A stretch of DNA of 64,000 nucleotides from Terrimonas_A sp051954695 (GCA_051954695.1 JBQCHL010000028.1:124001-188000); one strand, 5' to 3'. Shown: positions 35,127 to 45,078, counted from the first letter of the stretch. Notes: generated by a model not told the origin, from the letters alone. Translations and numbers: made by a program.

Positions 35127-35185
35127 TATAAGAGAAGACCAGTCAGTATCAATTCAATTATCAAGTAACTGCAAAACGATATTAT

Positions 35186-36316
35186 ATGGAAAAATATAAC
35201 CGTAGAAGATTTCTGGCAACCATGGGAGCACTTTCAGCGGCTCTGCCACTGGGTGCTACAGCTTTTGACTTTGTTCCCGGAAAAGGCAACGATTTCAATT
35301 TCCTTTTACTGGGTGATCTCCATTTTGATAAGTTGGAGCATCACGATATGGAGTATGTAAAAAAGAACTATCCCAATGATATTGTGCAGATCCAAAATTA
35401 TTCACGCATTACCCGCGACAACTTTCCTGTGCTGATGCAGGTGGCCAAAGAAAAAGCCACTCAGGCGAAAGCAGACTTCTGGCTCCAGTTGGGTGATTTT
35501 GTAGAAGGGCTTTGCGGTTCACAACAACTGGCCGAACAACAGACACGCGATTTTATTTCTTATGTGGCCGGTATGAAAATCAAGCGACCCTTTTTTGTGG
35601 TGAAAGGCAACCACGATATTACCGGCGAGGGTGCACGCGAAACCTATAAGCAAACCGTACTTTCCTGGCAGGGTGAAGAGCTGAAAAAAAAGCTGTCAAC
35701 TGCCAATACCACTTTTGTATATAAGAGGGCGCGCTTTATAATTTTTGATTGCTATACAGCAGATGAAAGCCTGGAATGGCTGAAGAAAGCGCTGGCAGAG
35801 CATAAAGAAGAATTATTGTTCTTCTGTGTGCATCAGCCAATTGTTCCTTACACAGCAAGAGCCAACTGGCACGTGTTTGCCAAACCTTCACAGAAGGCGA
35901 AGCGGGATGAACTGCTTGAAATGCTGGGACGCCACCATGCTATTGTGCTTACAGCACATCTGCATAAAACGAGCATACTCACCCGCCGCACAACCAATGG
36001 CAAGTTTGTGCAGGTAGGTATTGGCAGCGTGATCCCGGCTGTGGATGCGCCGATAAAAGATCATCTGAAAGGCACCAGTGCCTATGGTGTAAGCCTGCTT
36101 GACCTGGAACCCAAATTTTCTGCCACTACACTCGAAGAACGAAGAGATAACCTGGAAAAAGAAGCACCTTATATAGATCATTTTGAGTATGCTGACTTTT
36201 GCGGCTATGCAACAGTGAATGTTTCGAAGAAAAATGAAGCAAGCGTGATTATATATGCGAATGCCGATAAGAACGCCTGGACCACAGTAGACCTTACCGG
36301 GCTGTTGAAATCTTAA
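35186..36316 (+). CDS. Calcineurin-like metallophosphoesterase, Tat signal
   Basis: A 376-residue protein with a twin-arginine leader (NRRRFLATMGALSAALPLG). The metallophosphoesterase motifs are all present: LLGDLHFD (D44, H46), QLGDFVEG, KGNHDI, HQPI and HLHKTS, giving a binuclear metal site. The Tat signal implies folding with metal in the cytoplasm before export. It stands in the middle of the SusC/SusD array, 59 bases after the GH99-like lipoprotein and 7 bases before the next phosphoesterase, so it most likely removes phosphate from the imported glycan fragments. A sister protein lies at 37916. Confidence 0.85.
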   Translation: MEKYNRRRFLATMGALSAALPLGATAFDFVPGKGNDFNFLLLGDLHFDKLEHHDMEYVKKNYPNDIVQIQNYSRITRDNFPVLMQVAKEKATQAKADFWLQLGDFVEGLCGSQQLAEQQTRDFISYVAGMKIKRPFFVVKGNHDITGEGARETYKQTVLSWQGEELKKKLSTANTTFVYKRARFIIFDCYTADESLEWLKKALAEHKEELLFFCVHQPIVPYTARANWHVFAKPSQKAKRDELLEMLGRHHAIVLTAHLHKTSILTRRTTNGKFVQVGIGSVIPAVDAPIKDHLKGTSAYGVSLLDLEPKFSATTLEERRDNLEKEAPYIDHFEYADFCGYATVNVSKKNEASVIIYANADKNAWTTVDLTGLLKS

Positions 36317-36323
36317 AGAAACC

Positions 36324-37895
36324 ATGAATATGCGATATCTGCTACAGGTTGTTTTTGTAATTCTGCTGTTGCTGCCAGGCTCTATTATGGCAGCAGACAC
36401 CAGGCCTGATCCTGAACCGGTTTTGCTGCGGGGACCTTATCTCCAGGTGGCCGGTTCTGCCACTATCACTATCCGTTGGAGAACAGATGTGGCAGAGCGC
36501 GGTGTGGTAAGATATGGCACTTTACCTGATAGCCTGCTGCAGGTATCGGAAAGCCGCTCAATCAGCATGGAGCATATTGTACAACTTACCGGGCTTCAGC
36601 CTGCGACAAGATATTATTATTCTATCGGTGGTATCACACATACACTGCGCGGCGACAGCTCGTATTATTTCACTACTATGCCTTTGCCGGGAAGCAAGGG
36701 CAAGTATCGAATAGCAGCACTGGGTGATTGTGGTAATAATTCTGTTAATCAGAGGCAGGTAAGAGACGAGGTAATAAAATATTTGAAAGGAAGTGAACTG
36801 ACAGCCTGGTTGCTTTTAGGTGATAACGCGTATGAAAGCGGGACAGATGCTGAATATCAACACAACTTTTTTGCCGTATATCAGCAACAGCTTCTAAAGA
36901 ATTATCCATTATTCCCTGCTCCCGGTAATCATGATTACCGTGACATAGGGCCTTATCGGAAAACAGCCGGACAGGGACAGGAGTATGCGTATTACAAAAG
37001 TTTCTCCATGCCTCAGCAGGGAGAACTGGGCGGTGTTCCTTCCGGTAATCCTGCTTATTATTCCTTCGATATTGGGAATATTCATTTTTTATCACTTGAC
37101 TCTTACGGTAAGGACAGTGCCATGCTGCGTATGTATGATACGCTAAGCGCACAGGTGCAATGGGTAAAAAAAGACCTGGAGCAATATGCAGGGAAAGGAT
37201 GGATAGTTGCTTTCTGGCATCATCCGCCTTACACCATGAGTTCGCATAATTCTGATAAGGAGAACGAGCTTATCAAAATACGGGAAAATTTTATCCGCAT
37301 ACTGGAGCGCTATGGAGTTGATCTCGTGCTGTGCGGCCATAGCCATGGATATGAGCGTACCCGGCTGATAAATGGGTATTATGGCATGGAAGCCAGTTTT
37401 GATGCGGCTGCGCATCAACTGAGTGGCTCCAGCGGCAGGTATGATGGCACAGTAAGCTCCTGCCCTTACATTAAAAAAAGCAACAATGAACCGGGTACCG
37501 TATATGTGGTAAGCGGTTCTGCCGGTAAAATAGACAGCCGTGTGCAAACTGATTTTCCGCATAATGCCATGCACTACTCCAATGTAACAGAAGGTGGCGG
37601 CCTGATGCTGGAAGTAGAAGATAACAGGCTCGACCTTCGATGGATCTGTGCTGATGGTGAAGTGCGTGACCAGTTTACTATGATCAAAGCGGTGCCGGAA
37701 AAAACAATTGCTTATGTGAAAAAGGGTAAGCCGGTCACACTCACAGCAGCATTTCCCTCTGAAGTATATTATTGGAATGGAAAAAAGGGCGAAAGGCAAT
37801 TTTCAATCAAAGCAGTAAATAAAAGAACATTATTCCAGGTTCGTGATGAAGCAGGGTGTATAAAACAGGAGTTTGAGATATTGATAAGTAAATAA
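36324..37895 (+). CDS. Purple acid phosphatase-like metallophosphoesterase (FnIII + phosphatase)
   Basis: A 523-residue exported protein (signal MRYLLQVVFVILLLLPGSIM). Residues about 30-130 are a purple-acid-phosphatase N-terminal (FnIII-like) domain (LRGPYLQVAGSATITIRWRT, LTGLQPATRYYYSIGG). The phosphatase domain shows ALGDCGNN, LLGDNAYESG, PGNHDYRD, FWHHPPYTMSS and CGHSHGYER, the full set of metal ligands of the family. A C-terminal beta domain of about 90 residues follows. In-frame ATGs lie at 36324 and 36330. Probably a phosphomonoesterase in the periplasm that strips phosphate from glycans. Confidence 0.88.
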   Translation: MNMRYLLQVVFVILLLLPGSIMAADTRPDPEPVLLRGPYLQVAGSATITIRWRTDVAERGVVRYGTLPDSLLQVSESRSISMEHIVQLTGLQPATRYYYSIGGITHTLRGDSSYYFTTMPLPGSKGKYRIAALGDCGNNSVNQRQVRDEVIKYLKGSELTAWLLLGDNAYESGTDAEYQHNFFAVYQQQLLKNYPLFPAPGNHDYRDIGPYRKTAGQGQEYAYYKSFSMPQQGELGGVPSGNPAYYSFDIGNIHFLSLDSYGKDSAMLRMYDTLSAQVQWVKKDLEQYAGKGWIVAFWHHPPYTMSSHNSDKENELIKIRENFIRILERYGVDLVLCGHSHGYERTRLINGYYGMEASFDAAAHQLSGSSGRYDGTVSSCPYIKKSNNEPGTVYVVSGSAGKIDSRVQTDFPHNAMHYSNVTEGGGLMLEVEDNRLDLRWICADGEVRDQFTMIKAVPEKTIAYVKKGKPVTLTAAFPSEVYYWNGKKGERQFSIKAVNKRTLFQVRDEAGCIKQEFEILISK

Positions 37896-37915
37896 AAATC
37901 ACTGACAACTAAAAA

Positions 37916-39061
37916 ATGAAGACAACATACAGGTTAAGGCTGCTGATTTTTGTATGTATGCTGACCGGGGGTATATTACCTCTTTCTGCGCAGAATGCAA
38001 GTTTTATTGTGCTGGGTGATATGCATTATGACAGATTGGACGATCATGATCTGGATTATGTGATGACAAGGCCACAGGACTTTAAACAGATATTCAATGA
38101 ATATCCGCAGTACACAGCATTTTTTATGAAGAAATTCCTGGCAGTTATCAAAAAACAGACGGTAGCTCTGAAGCCAGATGTAAAAGCTGTGGTACAATTA
38201 GGTGATCTCGTGGAAGGAGTGGCTGGAACCCCAGCGCTTGCCAGGCAAATGAACCGAGGTGTAGTGGACCTGCTGCATTCTGTGGAGCTGCCTGTGCCAT
38301 GGGTACTTACCAAGGGTAATCATGATGTGAGCAATAGCCCGGGACAACCCGAAGCTTGGGATGAAGTGATACGTCCCTTTATAGAAGGCCAGGTGAAAAA
38401 ACAAGTAGGGCCAGGTATGTACACGTACTCACCCACTAAGGATATCGAATTTTTTGTATTGGACCAGTTTTTCAGTGTGGATAAGAATCTGCCTGAAACT
38501 GCTATGGTGGAATTCCTGGAAGCCGGGCTGGCACGCTCAACAGCCAGGTACAAATTTGTAATGGCCCATCAGCCTGTAATTCCCGTAACACAACGTTGCT
38601 GGCACTTGCTGAGCGGTATCCGCCGGCCAGTTGCAGACAGCAGTTTGCGTAACCGGTTTCTTAATTTGCTGGCACAGCACAAGGTAATCGTATTAAGTGC
38701 ACATTTGCACGAATATTCAGTATTAAGCCGTGAAACGGATTCAGGTAATATAGTGCAGGTAATGGTGAATAGCGTAAACCGAGGGCTGGAGCCTCCGCAA
38801 CCTAAAGGGTACATCACAGAATATAAAGGAGATGGATGGATCAATGCAGACCCTGACTGGCAGCCCGCCACTCGTGAAGTGCGACGGAAAATATTAAAAG
38901 AAGAAAAAAAACATATCCGCAGTTTCAGAAGAGCTGACCTGCCTGGATATGCAGTAATATCAGTATCTGCCGACAAAGAGGAAGTGATATTGAATTATTA
39001 TAATGGATTATCAGAAAAACCATACGAACAGATCAATCTTACAGCGCTTCAACAGCGCTGA
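37916..39061 (+). CDS. Calcineurin-like metallophosphoesterase (Sec signal)
   Basis: A 381-residue exported protein (signal RLLIFVCMLTGGILPLSAQ) and sister of the protein at 35186: it shares the unusual order VLGDMHYDRLDDHDLDYV, QLGDLVEG, TKGNHDVSN, HQPVIPV, SAHLHEYSVLSRETDSGN and the C-terminal HIRSFRRADLPGYAVISV. Unlike its sister it has a Sec-type, not a Tat, signal. The pair flanks the purple acid phosphatase-like gene, which suggests a duplication followed by specialisation. Substrate presumably a phosphorylated sugar. Confidence 0.85.
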   Translation: MKTTYRLRLLIFVCMLTGGILPLSAQNASFIVLGDMHYDRLDDHDLDYVMTRPQDFKQIFNEYPQYTAFFMKKFLAVIKKQTVALKPDVKAVVQLGDLVEGVAGTPALARQMNRGVVDLLHSVELPVPWVLTKGNHDVSNSPGQPEAWDEVIRPFIEGQVKKQVGPGMYTYSPTKDIEFFVLDQFFSVDKNLPETAMVEFLEAGLARSTARYKFVMAHQPVIPVTQRCWHLLSGIRRPVADSSLRNRFLNLLAQHKVIVLSAHLHEYSVLSRETDSGNIVQVMVNSVNRGLEPPQPKGYITEYKGDGWINADPDWQPATREVRRKILKEEKKHIRSFRRADLPGYAVISVSADKEEVILNYYNGLSEKPYEQINLTALQQR

Positions 39062-39135
39062 ACCAAAACCTGGTGATTTAATATTCACAATGCCTCATCC
39101 TGAATTTTTTGTTGATCATTTAAATTTTTAACCGA

Positions 39136-42100
39136 ATGAAACGATTTACTTTTTTCCTTGTCTTTTCTTTCCTGCTGGCCATAGGCTCTTATGCGCAGGA
39201 AAGGATAATAAAAGGGAAGGTTACCAGCAGTGTAGATGACCAGCCGCTTGAAGGTGTAAGTGTCGCGGCTATTGGTGCCGGTAATGCGCGAAACCAGGCA
39301 ATCACTGATTCTGCAGGACAGTATACCATCAGGGTTACTGCAGATATAAAGGAACTGGAGTTCACGCATATTTCCATGCACACACTTACCATGAAACTGC
39401 CGGCAGGCAATGAGTTGAATGTACAAATGTCTGGCAAGGGCATTGATCTTAGCCCCGTGGTAGTAACGGCTTTGGGCATCAAGCGTGAAGCCAAGGCGCT
39501 GAGTTACTCACGGCAGAAAATGGATGTTGATAATCTTGTATCAGCACCGGCTACAAATATCGCCAGTGCTTTATCAGGTAAACTGGCTGGTGTGCAGATC
39601 ACGCCGCCATCTTCCAATACCGGATCAGCCCGTATTATTATCCGCGGCAACAATTCCATTACCGGCAACAACCAACCCCTGTTTGTGATCGATGGTATCC
39701 CTGTTGATAACGAAGCGGGCGATAAAAGCCAGCAAACATCCGGCAATAATGCACTGGATTATGGTAACGTTGCAGCCAACATCAACCCGGAAGATATTGA
39801 GGGTATCGAAGTGCTGAAAGGCCCCAACGCCTCTGCGTTATATGGTTCACGTGCGGCTAACGGCGTAGTGTTGATCACTACAAAGAAATCTGCCGGTACG
39901 CGGTTTAGGGTTACGGTAAACTCCAATAGCACATTCCAGCGCATTACGCAATTCCCGGAATATCAGAATGTGTTTGGCGCAGGCAACAGCCATAAGCTGG
40001 AAGGGTCCGGCTCTACGAGCAATCCATTGCGGATACCCGATATCAGGGTGTTTAACAGAAGCTGGGGAGCCCCTATGGTAGGACAGCCTGTGATCGGCAT
40101 CGATGGAAAGGTGAAAGCATATCTTCCGCAGGAAGACAATGTGCGTGATTTTTATCAGACAGCAGGCATGTATACCAACTCTGTTGCTGTTGAGGGTGGT
40201 AATGCACAAAACAGCTACCGGTTTTCTTATACAAATTTCAAGGGTAATAGTGTAGTAGCAGGAGTGAATGAAAATACACGCCATAATGCCAATATCCGGA
40301 TGGTCAACACACTTTCAAAAGCTGTCAATTTTGATTCAAAAGTCACCTATATCCGCAATACAGTAGACAACAGGCAGTATATGAACGGTAGTACTAAAAA
40401 CCCTATTTACCAGTATGCTTTCATGATCAGGGATGTTCGGTTGAGTGACTATGAACAATATAAAGATGAATACGGAAATGAAGCAGGTACCCACCGCGAT
40501 TTTCTGAATCCTTACTGGGCCATCAATGAAAATCCTAACAGGGATACACGTGATCAGTTGCTTACTGCATTTAACGTGAATGTAACCGCGGCCAAATGGT
40601 TGAAATTTACCGGACGTTTGGGAACAGAAATGTACTGGTGGACAGGCATGGAGTTCAATAACCGAGGTGCACAGGCCGATCCTGACGGTTCATTAAGGAC
40701 ATTCAATAACCAACTGAACAATCTCAATGCCGATGTATTTGCTACAATAAATAAGCAGGTAAAAGATTTCTCCCTTACTGCTGTAGCAGGTGCGAGCCGC
40801 TTTCAGCTCAATACACAAAAACGCAGTCAGCGCATCAACTCCCTCATTCAGGCCGGATTGATGAATATTTCCAATTCCAATGAATTTCCTACTGCTACAG
40901 ATGTGCTGGCACGTAAGGCCATCAACTCAGTATACGGATCAGCAACCTTTGGCTTCCGGAATTTTCTGTTTGCAGATGTAACAGCGCGTAACGATTGGTC
41001 ATCTACATTGCCACATGGCAACAATTCCTATTTCTATCCATCGTTTGGTGGCACGTTTGTGTTCACAGATGCGTTTAAAGGGATCAATAAGAAAATACTT
41101 TCCTTTGGTAAACTGCGTGCTTCCTATGCCATCGTAGGGAATGATACAGACCCTTATCAACTGGAACCTACTTATAGCTTCTCCGGTATTTATAATGACC
41201 AGGCTTATGCTACACTGGCTTCCATTTATTATAATTCAGACCTGAAACCTGAAAAAACACGCTCCTTTGAATTTGGTACAGACCTGCGTTTTTTCAAAGA
41301 CCGCTTGTTGCTTAACTATACCTACTACCATTCGGCTACTACCAACCAGATCATTTCCGCACAGATCACACCGTCGAGCGGATTCGACCGCAAGTTTTAC
41401 AATGCCGGCCAGATCAACAACTGGGGACATGAAGTGTCTGTAGGTGCAGTGCCTGTAGAGAACAAGAAGTTCAGCTGGAATGTGATGGTCAATTTTGCTA
41501 CCAACCATTCGAAAGTGGTGAGCCTTATTGACGGAGTGAACAGTTTCCGCCTCAACGAATGGTTTGGTAATGCAGTAGTATATGCTGAGGTAGGACAACC
41601 TTATGGCATCATCAGGGGCCGTGGTTGGAAACGTGATTCACTGGGCCGTAAACTGGTAGCTGCAGACGGTGGCGTACTGACCACGCCAAATAGCCTGCTG
41701 GGAAGTGTGTTGCCCGACTGGACAGGTGGTGTCAATAATAGCTTCAAGCTTGGTGATTTTCGCTTTAGCTTCCTCGTAGATGTGCGTAAAGGTGGTAAAT
41801 ATTATTCTGGTACGTTCAAACGTGGCATTCAGAGCGGAGCATACGCCATTACACTTGAAGGCCGTGAAGATTATTATTATCATACTTATATCCTGGGTGA
41901 AGATCCAAACCTGGGCACCAGCGGATTCATTTTTGCAGATGCCTACTTTGAAGACGGACGTCCCAACGATAAATACCTCAACCCGCTGAACGCTTTTCAG
42001 GGTAAAGGTTATTTCGCTAATGAAGAATTGCACATGTTCGATGCTTCTTATGTAAAGCTCAGGGAAGTAGTGGTAGGATATGATATTCCTAAAAAACTGC

Positions 42101-42288
42101 TTAACAAATCCATGTTCTCCAGTGCCAGGGTATCACTCTCTGCACGTAATCTCTGGATCATTTATCAGAATACGCCAAGGGGTATGGACCCTGAAGCCAG
42201 TGTTACTTCCGGCAACGGACAGGGCATTGAGTATGGATCATTGCCTCCTAATACCACTTATGGATTTGATATTCGATTCACTTTTTAA
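39136..42288 (+). CDS. SusC/RagA-family TonB-dependent outer-membrane transporter (copy 2)
   Basis: A 1050-residue receptor closely similar to copy 1: signal (MKRFTFFLVFSFLLAIGSYAQ), VTSSVDDQPLEGVSV, ALGIKREAKALSYSR, LFVIDGIPVDNEAGDKS, IEVLKGPNASALYGSRAANGV, and a C-terminus GFDIRFTF. Many loop lengths differ from copy 1, as expected for a paralogue with a different cargo. The gap to the SusD-like gene is only 3 bases (or 9 if that gene starts at the second ATG). Starts the second half of the array. Confidence 0.95.
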   Translation: MKRFTFFLVFSFLLAIGSYAQERIIKGKVTSSVDDQPLEGVSVAAIGAGNARNQAITDSAGQYTIRVTADIKELEFTHISMHTLTMKLPAGNELNVQMSGKGIDLSPVVVTALGIKREAKALSYSRQKMDVDNLVSAPATNIASALSGKLAGVQITPPSSNTGSARIIIRGNNSITGNNQPLFVIDGIPVDNEAGDKSQQTSGNNALDYGNVAANINPEDIEGIEVLKGPNASALYGSRAANGVVLITTKKSAGTRFRVTVNSNSTFQRITQFPEYQNVFGAGNSHKLEGSGSTSNPLRIPDIRVFNRSWGAPMVGQPVIGIDGKVKAYLPQEDNVRDFYQTAGMYTNSVAVEGGNAQNSYRFSYTNFKGNSVVAGVNENTRHNANIRMVNTLSKAVNFDSKVTYIRNTVDNRQYMNGSTKNPIYQYAFMIRDVRLSDYEQYKDEYGNEAGTHRDFLNPYWAINENPNRDTRDQLLTAFNVNVTAAKWLKFTGRLGTEMYWWTGMEFNNRGAQADPDGSLRTFNNQLNNLNADVFATINKQVKDFSLTAVAGASRFQLNTQKRSQRINSLIQAGLMNISNSNEFPTATDVLARKAINSVYGSATFGFRNFLFADVTARNDWSSTLPHGNNSYFYPSFGGTFVFTDAFKGINKKILSFGKLRASYAIVGNDTDPYQLEPTYSFSGIYNDQAYATLASIYYNSDLKPEKTRSFEFGTDLRFFKDRLLLNYTYYHSATTNQIISAQITPSSGFDRKFYNAGQINNWGHEVSVGAVPVENKKFSWNVMVNFATNHSKVVSLIDGVNSFRLNEWFGNAVVYAEVGQPYGIIRGRGWKRDSLGRKLVAADGGVLTTPNSLLGSVLPDWTGGVNNSFKLGDFRFSFLVDVRKGGKYYSGTFKRGIQSGAYAITLEGREDYYYHTYILGEDPNLGTSGFIFADAYFEDGRPNDKYLNPLNAFQGKGYFANEELHMFDASYVKLREVVVGYDIPKKLLNKSMFSSARVSLSARNLWIIYQNTPRGMDPEASVTSGNGQGIEYGSLPPNTTYGFDIRFTF

Positions 42289-42291
42289 TTA

Positions 42292-43920
42292 ATGTATATG
42301 AAGCAAAATAATTTCTGGATAGGGCTTGTATTGGCTGTCAGCCTGCTGGGAAGTGGCTGTACCAAAGAGCTGGAGAAGCTGAATGAAAATCCCAATAGCC
42401 CTTCTGTAGTAGATCCTGAATACCTGTTGAATACTTCCATATTCAATACAATGAATTTCTTCGGTGGTGATATGCGCCGTCGCGTGCTTTCTCATTATTC
42501 TAACTATGTAAGTGTAGGAGGCGGACAATTTGAGCGGTATTTCTATTTCGTTTCTTCGGACAATGAATACTGGCGTACTGCTTACATCCAGTGTCTGCAG
42601 CCGCTGCATCAGATAGAGCGGAATTTTGGTGATAAACCTGCTTATGCCAACAGGGTAGCTATTGCGCGGATATTGCGCGCATATATTTATTCCAATATTG
42701 TAGCGATCTGGGGAAGCATTCCTTATCAGAGTGCTCTCTCCGGTGAAAACAGTATTTCCTATAATAAAGAGGAAGATATTTATATGGAACTGTTGGAAGA
42801 ATTGAAGACAGCGGCATCGTCTATTAAACCGGACGGAGATAAATACATCAGTTCTGCTGATGCAATGTATGGAGGCAGTCTGGATGGATGGAAGAAGTTT
42901 GCCAATACACTGCGTCTCCGGTTGGCTATGCGTATCAGCAATCCTGCGCCCAACGGTAATCCGGGTGAAGCACAGCGGGTGGCGGCTGAAGTGCTGGCAG
43001 ATGAAGCCAATACTATCATGAACCAATCCGAGACCGCCAATTCCAACTGGGGAAGCAATTCACTCACCTGGAGCTTTTTCTATAATTACAATGTATTCAA
43101 TGCCACAAACAATGCTGCCAGCCTCAACGTTATCAGCGAATCGTTGCTGCAACACATGCTGCCCTACGGAGATCCACGCGTGTCTGTATATGCCAAACCG
43201 GCTTCACAGGGACCACATGTGGGACAATACTGGGGTATGCCTAAAACCACTTCTCTGCCGACCGGTTTCAGTATGCCCGACAACCCGCACAGCGGAAGAG
43301 CTCCGGCCGACTACTCGCAGGTAGGTGAGTATTTTTCAAAACCCAATGCTGAATTTGTATTTCTCTCTTATGAAGAAGCCTGTTTCCTTAAAGCAGAAGC
43401 AGCGTTAAAAGGCTGGGGAGGTTCCCTTACTGCGGAGCAATACTATAATAATGGTATCAAGGCTTCGATGGAAAAGTATGGAATAGCTTCTGCTGCGATC
43501 AATAGCTACCTTCAGAAAGACGGTATTAAATGGAACACAGCCGTAGATACAACAGGCAGCAATGGCGCTTATACCGATTACCTGGGTATTACTACCAGCG
43601 CTGTGCTCAATGTAAATCCTATGCGCCAGATCACCATGCAAACATGGCTGGCTGGCTTTTATAATGCTATCGATGCCTGGACACTGTTGAGAAGAACTCA
43701 GGAACTTGAGTTCCCTCCTCACTTCAATCCTGATGGCAGTGAAGGTGGTACTGTTGGTTATGCTTATATCCCCCAAAGGATCGTATACCCGGATATTGAA
43801 TACCAGACCAATGACACCGAGATCAAAAAGGCATTACCCTGGCTTGGTGGACCTGATGCCATGAAGACCAAGTTATGGTTTGCCCTTCCCAATAAAAGAA
43901 ATCCTTATTTACCCGAATAA
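42292..43920 (+). CDS. SusD/RagB-family surface glycan-binding lipoprotein (copy 2)
   Basis: A 542-residue lipoprotein (MYMKQNNFWIGLVLAVSLLG, then SGC; Cys23 from this start) with TKELEKLNENPNSPSVVDPEY after the cysteine. The ATG at 42298 would serve equally well. SusD core as in copy 1: WRTAYIQCLQPLHQIE, YIYSNIVAIWGSIPYQSAL, KKFANTLRLRLAMRIS, FVFLSYEEACFLKAEAAL, NAIDAWTLLRRTQELEF, and the closing FALPNKRNPYLPE. It pairs with SusC copy 2. Confidence 0.93.
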   Translation: MYMKQNNFWIGLVLAVSLLGSGCTKELEKLNENPNSPSVVDPEYLLNTSIFNTMNFFGGDMRRRVLSHYSNYVSVGGGQFERYFYFVSSDNEYWRTAYIQCLQPLHQIERNFGDKPAYANRVAIARILRAYIYSNIVAIWGSIPYQSALSGENSISYNKEEDIYMELLEELKTAASSIKPDGDKYISSADAMYGGSLDGWKKFANTLRLRLAMRISNPAPNGNPGEAQRVAAEVLADEANTIMNQSETANSNWGSNSLTWSFFYNYNVFNATNNAASLNVISESLLQHMLPYGDPRVSVYAKPASQGPHVGQYWGMPKTTSLPTGFSMPDNPHSGRAPADYSQVGEYFSKPNAEFVFLSYEEACFLKAEAALKGWGGSLTAEQYYNNGIKASMEKYGIASAAINSYLQKDGIKWNTAVDTTGSNGAYTDYLGITTSAVLNVNPMRQITMQTWLAGFYNAIDAWTLLRRTQELEFPPHFNPDGSEGGTVGYAYIPQRIVYPDIEYQTNDTEIKKALPWLGGPDAMKTKLWFALPNKRNPYLPE

Positions 43921-43932
43921 TATAATCAGTAT

Positions 43933-44988
43933 ATGAAGAAGATAATGTATGCCCTCCTTTGCGTTGCCATGCTGGCATCCTGCAAAAAAGACGGCGAAAA
44001 TCTGATAGATCCCTCAAAATATGTTTACCCGATTGAGCCGGTTAAGCTGAAGGAAGATGCAAGGGTGGGAGCTTATTATATGCAGTATAAAACTGCCGAC
44101 TGGCAGAAACCAATGGCTGATACAGCTTCACTTGGTTTTTATGATGCGCTGCAGGCCCCGGTTTTTGATCAGCACCTGGCCTGGGCTGCAAAGGGCGGTG
44201 TTGACTTTTTTGTATTCAAATGGGATGGTACTTCCGGCAATGCCATGCTCAACGCAGCCAAAGCAAGGGTCAATGCAGCAGGCAATGCAGGTACAAAAAT
44301 CGTGATCGAATACGTGACTACACATATAGGCGCTACCAATGCATCACCACTCAGTGGTGCTAAACTGCAAACGCTCATCAATGAATGGAAAACGTTTAAC
44401 ACCAGCTTTTTCTCGGACGACAGTTATTACAAAATTGATGGACGACCTGTAGTGCTGCTGGGCCCACTTAACCTGTCTACTGCTGCAAGGACCAGCATTG
44501 ACTATAAAAAAGTGGCAGACTCTATCCGTTATGAACTGGGGCAGTTGAATGTTAATCCCTATATCATAGGTGAATTCACGACAGGCTGGGTTGCCCCGGT
44601 CAACTATCCCGCTGAATGGTTGTCTGCAATGGATGGTATTGTACTCAACAACTGGGCTACTACTGATTATGATCGCTTCTATGCTTTTTATAGCTACAGT
44701 GATATGAATTATAAAAACTGGCAAACAACACTGGCTGCGCAGAACGTAGACTTTGTGCCCTGTATTTTCCCGGCATATAATAACCCGGGTACCGCAACTC
44801 AATACGTATTTGACAGAACGGATAAAAACTTTACCGACTATTGCAATGTTGCCAAGCGGAATATAGGTAATGACCGGTTTGTGCTGGTTAATTCCTGGAA
44901 CGACTTTCAGAAGGGCAATGCCCTGGAGCCTGGTAAAAAGTATGCTACAGAATCGCTTGACATACTGAAACGGGAACTAAAAAAATAA
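43933..44988 (+). CDS. GH99/WbsX-like surface lipoprotein lacking the catalytic glutamates (copy 2)
   Basis: A 351-residue lipoprotein (MKKIMYALLCVAMLASC, Cys17 followed by KKDGE), paralogue of 34074-35126: LKEDARVGAYYMQYKTADWQ, LGFYDALQAPVFDQHLAWA, GGVDFFVFKWDGTSGN, VNPYIIGEFTTGWVAP and the end motif VLVNSWNDFQKGNALEP. In place of the GH99/WbsX glutamate pair it has D324 and K327 (bases 44893-44916). It sits 12 bases after susD. As with copy 1, a surface glycan-binding role is the best guess; both paralogues lost the pair in different ways. Confidence 0.75.
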   Translation: MKKIMYALLCVAMLASCKKDGENLIDPSKYVYPIEPVKLKEDARVGAYYMQYKTADWQKPMADTASLGFYDALQAPVFDQHLAWAAKGGVDFFVFKWDGTSGNAMLNAAKARVNAAGNAGTKIVIEYVTTHIGATNASPLSGAKLQTLINEWKTFNTSFFSDDSYYKIDGRPVVLLGPLNLSTAARTSIDYKKVADSIRYELGQLNVNPYIIGEFTTGWVAPVNYPAEWLSAMDGIVLNNWATTDYDRFYAFYSYSDMNYKNWQTTLAAQNVDFVPCIFPAYNNPGTATQYVFDRTDKNFTDYCNVAKRNIGNDRFVLVNSWNDFQKGNALEPGKKYATESLDILKRELKK

Positions 44989-45010
44989 ACTGACTGGATA
45001 AAACTGCTGC

Positions 45011-45057
45011 CTCTGTATACCGCAACTGACTATTGCGGTATACAGAGATCATTTTTT
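45011..45057 (+). terminator. Intrinsic terminator/attenuator inside the polysaccharide locus
   Basis: A perfect 15-bp stem, CTCTGTATACCGCAA (45011-45025) with TTGCGGTATACAGAG (45033-45047), then a T-run at 45052-45057. It lies in the 90-base gap between the second GH99-like lipoprotein and the PafA-like phosphatase, so it separates the transport half of the array from the last three enzyme genes. Confidence 0.8.
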
Positions 45058-45078
45058 CATTTTCAAAACTGCATAAGA

